Below are positions 59,349 to 64,000 of a stretch of DNA of 64,000 nt, piece after piece; within the stretch, counting starts at the first letter, position 1, and every line of letters begins with the position of its first letter. The DNA is from Pseudolysinimonas_A sp049651805. GTDB taxonomy: Bacteria > Actinomycetota > Actinomycetes > Actinomycetales > Microbacteriaceae. The position numbers and the translations under genes are program-made. The notes under the pieces were generated by a model. That model was not told where the DNA came from. It worked only from the letters and a program-made list of their open reading frames with translations, and ran no database searches. The stretch is from assembly GCF_049651805.1 (NCBI RefSeq), contig NZ_JBASCU010000022.1, positions 1 through 64,000 of the forward strand. Reading direction: 5' to 3'.

Positions 59349-60704
59349 CTACTCGTTGACCGTGAAGCCCTGCTGGGTCGCGTAGTCGACGAGCGCGGCC
59401 TGCCACGCATCCAGGCCCGCTCCGAGATCGCCGTGAGCCGCAACCTCGGCCCCGAACGTCTCGTTGAAGTTCGTGTACGCGAACTCCATGAACGGCAGCC
59501 ACTGCCAGTCGGGGTCGACCGTCGTCGAGATCTCCGCGAACAGCTCGTTGACCTTCTGTCCGCCGTAGAACTCGGGCTCAGCGCCGGCGAACGCCGGGTC
59601 CTCCAGCACCGAGTTCGCAGTCGGGAAGAAGTTCTGCTGGGTCGCGAACAGCAACGCCGGTTCCTGCGCGTTGTTGATCCACTTCGCGAGCTCGTAGGCC
59701 GCGATCGGGTTCTCCGAGGTCTTGACGACAGCGTCGGCCGAACCGCCCCAGTTGCCCGAGGCCGGGTTGTCGGCGTCCCACTGCGGCAGCGGCGCGGCGC
59801 GCCACAGGCCCGACGTGTCAGCCGCGGCACCGGAGAGGAAGACCGGAGCCCACGCCGCCGTCAGCCAGCCGGCGTACTTGCCCTGGTTGAGACCCGCGTA
59901 CCACTCGTCGGTGAAGTCCGGGTCAGTCGTGACCAGATCGCTCTGGATCATGTCCTGCCAGTAGGCCATCACTTCCTTCGCCTCGGGGCTGTTCACGTTG
60001 ATCGTGACGTTCTCCCCGCCATCGAAGGCGAACGGCTTGACGCCCGCCTGCCACAACAGCCCGAGCCATCCGGCGCCCTGGTTGGGCGCCATGTTCCCGA
60101 TGTAGGACGTCGTGTTCGCGCGCACCGCCTCCGCGGCGGCCCGGTAGTCCTCCCACGTGGCCGGGGCCTCGGTGACACCAGCAGCGGTCAGGATGTCCTC
60201 GCGGTAGAGGTGGCCCAAGGGACCCGAGTCCTGCGGGATCGCCAGGATCTCGCCGTTGTGGACGCCCTGGTCCCAGACCCACGACACGTAGTCGCCCGCG
60301 ATGTCTTCGGCACCGTACGGCGTCAGGTCGAGCAGCTCGCCACTCAGGGCGAACGACGAGAGGAACTGGTATTCGAGCTGCACCACGTCGGGACCGCCGC
60401 TACCGGCTTCCACAGCGGTGCGTACCTTGGCGTAGTGATCCAGGCCCTGGCCGACGTTCTCGACCGTGACGTTGATTGCCGGGTACTCCGCCTCAAACAG
60501 GTCGACCTGATCCTGGATGTTGGGCACCCAGGTCCAGAACGTCAGTTCGGTCGGGGTGTTGAGCGCCTCTTCGCGCTCCTCCTCCGTGATCACATCGGTG
60601 TCGCCGCCCGAGCCTGTGCCGGGCGTGCAGCCGCTGAGCGTCAATGCCGCCACGGCAGCGATCGAGGTGATCGCGAACGCGGCTTTGCGTGCTCCGTGCC
60701 TCAT
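59349..60704 (-). CDS. Extracellular sugar-binding lipoprotein (CUT1, galactoside type)
   Basis: A 451-residue binding protein with lipobox LTLSGC (Cys26). Later motifs GPDVVQLEYQFLSSFA and SGPLGHLYREDILTAAGV are typical of family 1 oligosaccharide-binding proteins. Its ATG overlaps the GH42 stop upstream (60701-60704). With two beta-galactosidases in the operon, a beta-galacto-oligosaccharide is the likely ligand. Confidence 0.91.
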   Translation of the reverse strand: MRHGARKAAFAITSIAAVAALTLSGCTPGTGSGGDTDVITEEEREEALNTPTELTFWTWVPNIQDQVDLFEAEYPAINVTVENVGQGLDHYAKVRTAVEAGSGGPDVVQLEYQFLSSFALSGELLDLTPYGAEDIAGDYVSWVWDQGVHNGEILAIPQDSGPLGHLYREDILTAAGVTEAPATWEDYRAAAEAVRANTTSYIGNMAPNQGAGWLGLLWQAGVKPFAFDGGENVTINVNSPEAKEVMAYWQDMIQSDLVTTDPDFTDEWYAGLNQGKYAGWLTAAWAPVFLSGAAADTSGLWRAAPLPQWDADNPASGNWGGSADAVVKTSENPIAAYELAKWINNAQEPALLFATQQNFFPTANSVLEDPAFAGAEPEFYGGQKVNELFAEISTTVDPDWQWLPFMEFAYTNFNETFGAEVAAHGDLGAGLDAWQAALVDYATQQGFTVNE

Positions 60705-62809
60705 GATTGCTCTACCTTCTCTTGTTTTGGGGTGGGAACGGCCCCGGATTCGGGGTCGCGTTGCTCGACCAGGACGGTGACGTCCCAGGGTTCGAGAACG
60801 ATCGGGGATCCGCCGAGCCGCTGCGGCGGGTGAGCGGTCGCCGGCTCGGGCGACCAGTTACTGATGAACCAGATGCGCCCGACGGTGCTGCTGCCGGAGG
60901 TGACCGTGACGGTGGGATCCCACCGCCATTCGCTCACGCTCGTGGTCGGCACGGCCCAGCGAAGAACGGATGTCGCAAGGGCGAGGTCGGGCAGCGTGCC
61001 GATGTAGGTGACGCGGCCGGCGCCATGCTCGCGCGAGGTGACCGCCGGCCGGCCCGCGTAGATGCCCGAGGAGTACGCGGCCACCACGTCGGCGCCGTCG
61101 GCGACGAGCGCGTCGGCCCACCCCTCAGCCTGGCCGCCGCCGAAGGTGGTGCCGTCGATGCCGACCGGAGCGTCGAGCGTCGAGTACTCGTCGTACCAGA
61201 CCCCCGCGGCGTCGGCGAGACGCCCGGGCGCTCGCTCGGGCCGGGCCCGGGCGAGCTGGTCGCCGTAGCCGGTTCGCATGCCGACAACGAGATGCCCGCC
61301 CGCCTCCGCGTAGCGCACGAGAGCGTCGAGTAGCCGATCATCGGCGATGTAGAGCGTCGGCACGACGAGGGTCGGGAACTCGGCCACGAAGTCCGCGGCG
61401 TCGCGCTGCCGGAACTGCTCGGCGTGCACGATCCGACTCTGAACGCCGGCCTCAAAGGCTGCGCGGTAGTAGCGATCGAAGATCCGCAGGTACGAAGCGC
61501 GATCCGGGCCGCCCTCGGCGTCGGCGAGGGGTGGGTAGAACTGGAAGCTGTGCTTCGTGTCGATCGAGTAGAGCAGAGCGACATCGGCGTCGGGCGTGAA
61601 CCCCTCGAGCTGTGGCCCGAGGTCGCGCAGCCGGTGGCCGAGCTCCGCGATCTCACGGTAGATGCGACCGGGTCGACCGCTATGCGGCAACACTCCGCCC
61701 CAATAGGTTTCGATGCCGAGGTGCGGTGTCTGCCACTGCCAGTACTCGATCATCCGCGCGCCACGGGCCACGAGCGCGAGGCCCGCGAGCGCGATCTGGC
61801 CCGGGTACGGCGTGTGGTGCTGCCAGTGGGACTGCCCGATCGACTGCGCGTTCGTCTCGGTGACCAGGAACGGGGCCTGAGCCGAGCTGAACATGCGGTC
61901 GCCCTGCTCGTAGAGTGCCCACACTCCGCTCGTCCACCACATCGCGGTTCGCGGCACCTCGACCCCGATGCGGAGCGCCTCCTGCATCATGTAGTACGGG
62001 TTGCCGGCCGTGACATCGAGCGCCTGCACGAGCTTCTCGTCATCGATCGGCGGGCGCTCGTACGAGATGCAGGTCGTCACGAACTGGTGGGGATCCGCGT
62101 ACTCGCGCACGATGCCGGCCTGCCACGCGATGAAGTCGGTGACGATCTCGGCCTGGTAGCGGCGCCACTCGAGCTGGTACTGCGGCGAGTGGTTGCCATC
62201 GGGACGCCAGAGCTCGTCCCAGCTGCGCAGGCGGTGCGACCAGAAGGTGAGCCCCCACTCGCGGTTGAGCGTCTCGACGTCTCCGTAGCGGCCTTCGAGC
62301 CAGCGCAGGAAACCGTCGAACACGCGCTGGTTGTGCAGCAGGAACGGGCCGGGCTCGTTGTCGACCTGGTAGCCGATGATCGCGGGGTGCTTGGCGTACC
62401 TCTCGGCGATCGCCCGGATGACGCCCTCCGCGTACTGCCGGAACAGGGGATGCGTGATGTCGACCTCCTGGCGCCACCCCCAGGGATGGCGCACCCCCGT
62501 GGCCTTCTCGCCCGCGAGGTCAGCATCCAGCGCGCGCAGCCACGGGGGCACGGCATAGGTCGGCGTGCCGAGCACCACCGAGATGCCGCGGGCGTGCGCA
62601 CCGTCGAGCACAGGCTGCAGCCAGTCGAGGTGATACACGCCCGGCTCCGGCTCCCACGTCGCCCACACCGACTCGCCCACGCGAATGACCGAGAAGGACG
62701 CATCGGCCATCAGGTCGAGGTCGCGCTCGAGGTCACCGTTCACGCGGTACTCGTTGTAGAACGCTGCCCCGAACAGGATTCGGTCGGGTAGCAGGTGCGC
62801 GTCGGCCAA
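60701..62809 (-). CDS. Beta-galactosidase, glycoside hydrolase family 42, second enzyme
   Basis: A 702-residue enzyme. Acid/base E152 in YQVDNEPGPF and nucleophile E318 in FLVTETNAQSIG. The start is a TTG (62809) with only a distant GGAG; no better start is nearby, so the N-terminus is moderately sure. It lacks the cysteine cluster of the enzyme at 55603 and is clearly a different subgroup. First gene of the operon behind the LacI operators. Confidence 0.92.
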   Translation of the reverse strand: MADAHLLPDRILFGAAFYNEYRVNGDLERDLDLMADASFSVIRVGESVWATWEPEPGVYHLDWLQPVLDGAHARGISVVLGTPTYAVPPWLRALDADLAGEKATGVRHPWGWRQEVDITHPLFRQYAEGVIRAIAERYAKHPAIIGYQVDNEPGPFLLHNQRVFDGFLRWLEGRYGDVETLNREWGLTFWSHRLRSWDELWRPDGNHSPQYQLEWRRYQAEIVTDFIAWQAGIVREYADPHQFVTTCISYERPPIDDEKLVQALDVTAGNPYYMMQEALRIGVEVPRTAMWWTSGVWALYEQGDRMFSSAQAPFLVTETNAQSIGQSHWQHHTPYPGQIALAGLALVARGARMIEYWQWQTPHLGIETYWGGVLPHSGRPGRIYREIAELGHRLRDLGPQLEGFTPDADVALLYSIDTKHSFQFYPPLADAEGGPDRASYLRIFDRYYRAAFEAGVQSRIVHAEQFRQRDAADFVAEFPTLVVPTLYIADDRLLDALVRYAEAGGHLVVGMRTGYGDQLARARPERAPGRLADAAGVWYDEYSTLDAPVGIDGTTFGGGQAEGWADALVADGADVVAAYSSGIYAGRPAVTSREHGAGRVTYIGTLPDLALATSVLRWAVPTTSVSEWRWDPTVTVTSGSSTVGRIWFISNWSPEPATAHPPQRLGGSPIVLEPWDVTVLVEQRDPESGAVPTPKQEKVEQS

Positions 62810-62843
62810 GGGGTTTCACTCCGTTGTGGCTGGGGGTGCCGGA

Positions 62844-62926
62844 ATGTTTCCGACAACATTGCGGGGCGCGGCTGTCGGAATGTTTCCGGCAACATGTCGA
62901 GGGCACCATCATGTTGCCGGTAACAT
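62844..62926. promoter_or_regulatory. Three 16 bp LacI-type operators
   Basis: ATGTTTCCGACAACAT (62844-62859), ATGTTTCCGGCAACAT (62880-62895) and ATGTTGCCGGTAACAT (62911-62926) lie between the GH42 operon and the lacI-like gene. The central CCGG and ATGTT/AACAT arms fit LacI-family half-sites. Centres are 36 and 31 bp apart, allowing one regulator to repress both directions. Confidence 0.85.
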
Positions 62927-62961
62927 CGTCGTGTCAAGTCATGATTGCGTCGGAGGAATAA

Positions 62962-63984
62962 ATGACCGAGACGCAACCCAGCGTCCAGCGGGCCGCCACG
63001 ATCTATGACGTGGCGCGGGCGGCCGGGGTGTCCCACGCGACGGTGACCCGGTTGCTCAAGGGCTACCCCGGCATCCGCCCCGAGACCCGCGACCGCGTCA
63101 CCGAGGCGATCCGCGAACTCGGCTACCGGCCCAATCTCAACGCCCGGTCGCTGACGACGGGCCGCTCGCACCGCATCGCTGCGCTCACGCATGACATCAC
63201 GCAGGTCGGTCCGAGCAAGATCCTTGAGGGCGCCAACATCGCGGCCCGCGACGCCGGATACTTTCTCGACGTCATCACGCTGGATGCGCACGACCCCGCA
63301 GCGATTCGCGAGTCGATCGACCTCGCACTGCAGTTCGACCTCGCAGGTGTGCTCGCGCTCTCGTCGACCGACGAGGTGACGCATGCGCTGGAGACCGCGA
63401 CGTTCCGGGTGCCGCACTACCTGGCCACCGGCCACGACAAGCTGCCGACCGACTCCACGCCCGGCGTCAACGGTCTGCTCGCCGTGTTGCGTCACCTCGC
63501 CGACCTCGGTCACCGCGATGTCGTGCACATCGCGGGCCCGCCCGGCTGGGTGGGGGCGCGCAACCGCACCCGCGAGTACGAGGCCGCGGTCGTCGAGCTC
63601 GGCCTGCGCTCTCGGGGCGTCATCCACGGCGATTGGTCCGCCCGCTCCGGCTACGAGGCGATCGCAACGCTGCCGGAGCAACTGCCCGCGACGGCGTTCG
63701 TCGCAGCCAACGATCAGACGGCGCTCGGTGTCATCCTCGCCCTCAACGAGCGGGGCCACCGGGTACCCGACGACGTGAGCGTGACGGGAGTCGACGACAT
63801 GCCGGAAGCGGCGTACTTCTCGCCGCCGCTCACGACCCTGCGGCTCGATTTCGCTGCCCAGGGCAGGGATGCCGTGGAGCAGCTGCTCGCGCTCGTCGAC
63901 GGCGGAGCGCCCCCGCCACTGCCGGCACGACGCCCTGAGCTGATCGTGCGTCGCTCGACCGGCCCAGTCCGGCCTCGCGAGTAG
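62962..63984 (+). CDS. LacI-family transcriptional regulator of the galactoside operon
   Basis: A 340-residue protein from ATG 62962 behind GGAGGAATAA. Residues about 13-60 are the LacI DNA-binding domain (TIYDVARAAGVSHATVTRLL with the hinge helix NARSLTTG). The rest is a periplasmic-binding-like sensor domain (PATAFVAANDQTALGVI, VTGVDDMPEAAYFSPPLTTL). It should release the operators on binding a galactoside or its product. Confidence 0.93.
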   Translation: MTETQPSVQRAATIYDVARAAGVSHATVTRLLKGYPGIRPETRDRVTEAIRELGYRPNLNARSLTTGRSHRIAALTHDITQVGPSKILEGANIAARDAGYFLDVITLDAHDPAAIRESIDLALQFDLAGVLALSSTDEVTHALETATFRVPHYLATGHDKLPTDSTPGVNGLLAVLRHLADLGHRDVVHIAGPPGWVGARNRTREYEAAVVELGLRSRGVIHGDWSARSGYEAIATLPEQLPATAFVAANDQTALGVILALNERGHRVPDDVSVTGVDDMPEAAYFSPPLTTLRLDFAAQGRDAVEQLLALVDGGAPPPLPARRPELIVRRSTGPVRPRE

Positions 63985-64000
63985 CGACCGCGAGTCGTCT

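Noticed and set aside
1..64000. CRISPR array or IS element
   Set aside because: No regularly spaced repeats, no transposase-like protein and no terminal inverted repeats with target duplications were seen. The tandem operators at 29.3, 37.4 and 62.9 kb are too few and too short for CRISPR.

Overview
The window is a 64 kb piece of a high-GC actinobacterial chromosome. Protein sequence style, frequent GTG starts, overlapping ATGA/GTGA gene junctions, F420-type oxidoreductase genes and the mix of ABC sugar importers point to a Microbacteriaceae-like soil or plant-associated bacterium; this placement is inference from sequence style, not from a marker gene. No rRNA, tRNA, CRISPR array, transposase or phage structural gene was seen.

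Layout. (1) 1-10.5 kb: the end of a maltokinase gene, convergent with a trehalose synthase (treS), then a divergent alpha-mannosidase (GH38) operon with a GPH-type sugar symporter and a xylose-type ABC importer. (2) 10.5-17.6 kb: single housekeeping-like genes (PEP mutase/isocitrate lyase family, GIY-YIG protein, EEP phosphatase, several very small genes), a MalEFG-type ABC importer and a frameshifted DoxX pseudogene. (3) 17.6-20.1 kb: a MntA/HepT toxin-antitoxin pair translationally coupled to a cysteine-desulfurase-like PLP enzyme. (4) 20.5-32.8 kb: a large sugar-acid locus. One arm is the non-phosphorylative L-fucose route (aldose dehydrogenase, lactonase, L-fuconate dehydratase, 2-keto-3-deoxy-fuconate dehydrogenase, FAH-family hydrolase, ABC importer and FCD-type GntR regulator). 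The other arm (Zn-alcohol dehydrogenase, KduD, KDG kinase, KDPG aldolase) turns 2-keto-3-deoxy-hexonates into pyruvate and glyceraldehyde-3-phosphate. The shared intergenic region carries three near-identical 15 bp palindromes. (5) 32.7-45.7 kb: a Gfo/Idh oxidoreductase, an SDR, an MFS transporter, hipBA with three evenly spaced operators, an F420-type oxidoreductase, an isochorismatase-like hydrolase, and an amine-catabolism-like module (amidohydrolase, APC permease, TetR, APH-type kinase, class III PLP phospho-lyase candidate). (6) 45.7-53.5 kb: an accessory island with two NYN-domain nucleases, DNA polymerase IV, a Fic protein, a pRiA4b-ORF3/UPF0158 fusion, vapBC, three broken copies of one RibD-C/dihydrofolate-reductase-like gene, and a collapsed second copy of the NYN-dinB block that has produced a chimeric open frame. 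(7) 53.5-64 kb: a beta-galactoside operon (two GH42 beta-galactosidases, MalEFG-type importer, sugar-acid dehydratase and lactonase-like hydrolase), divergent from a LacI regulator with three 16 bp operators between them.

Taken together the window describes a glycan scavenger: extracellular or imported mannosides, galactosides, fucose and galactose-type acids are imported by at least four ABC systems plus two secondary transporters and fed to pyruvate, lactate and triose phosphate. Each catabolic block has, or appears to have, its own operator set. The most unusual structure is the 45.7-53.5 kb island, where duplication, deletion and fusion of genes can be followed directly in the sequence.
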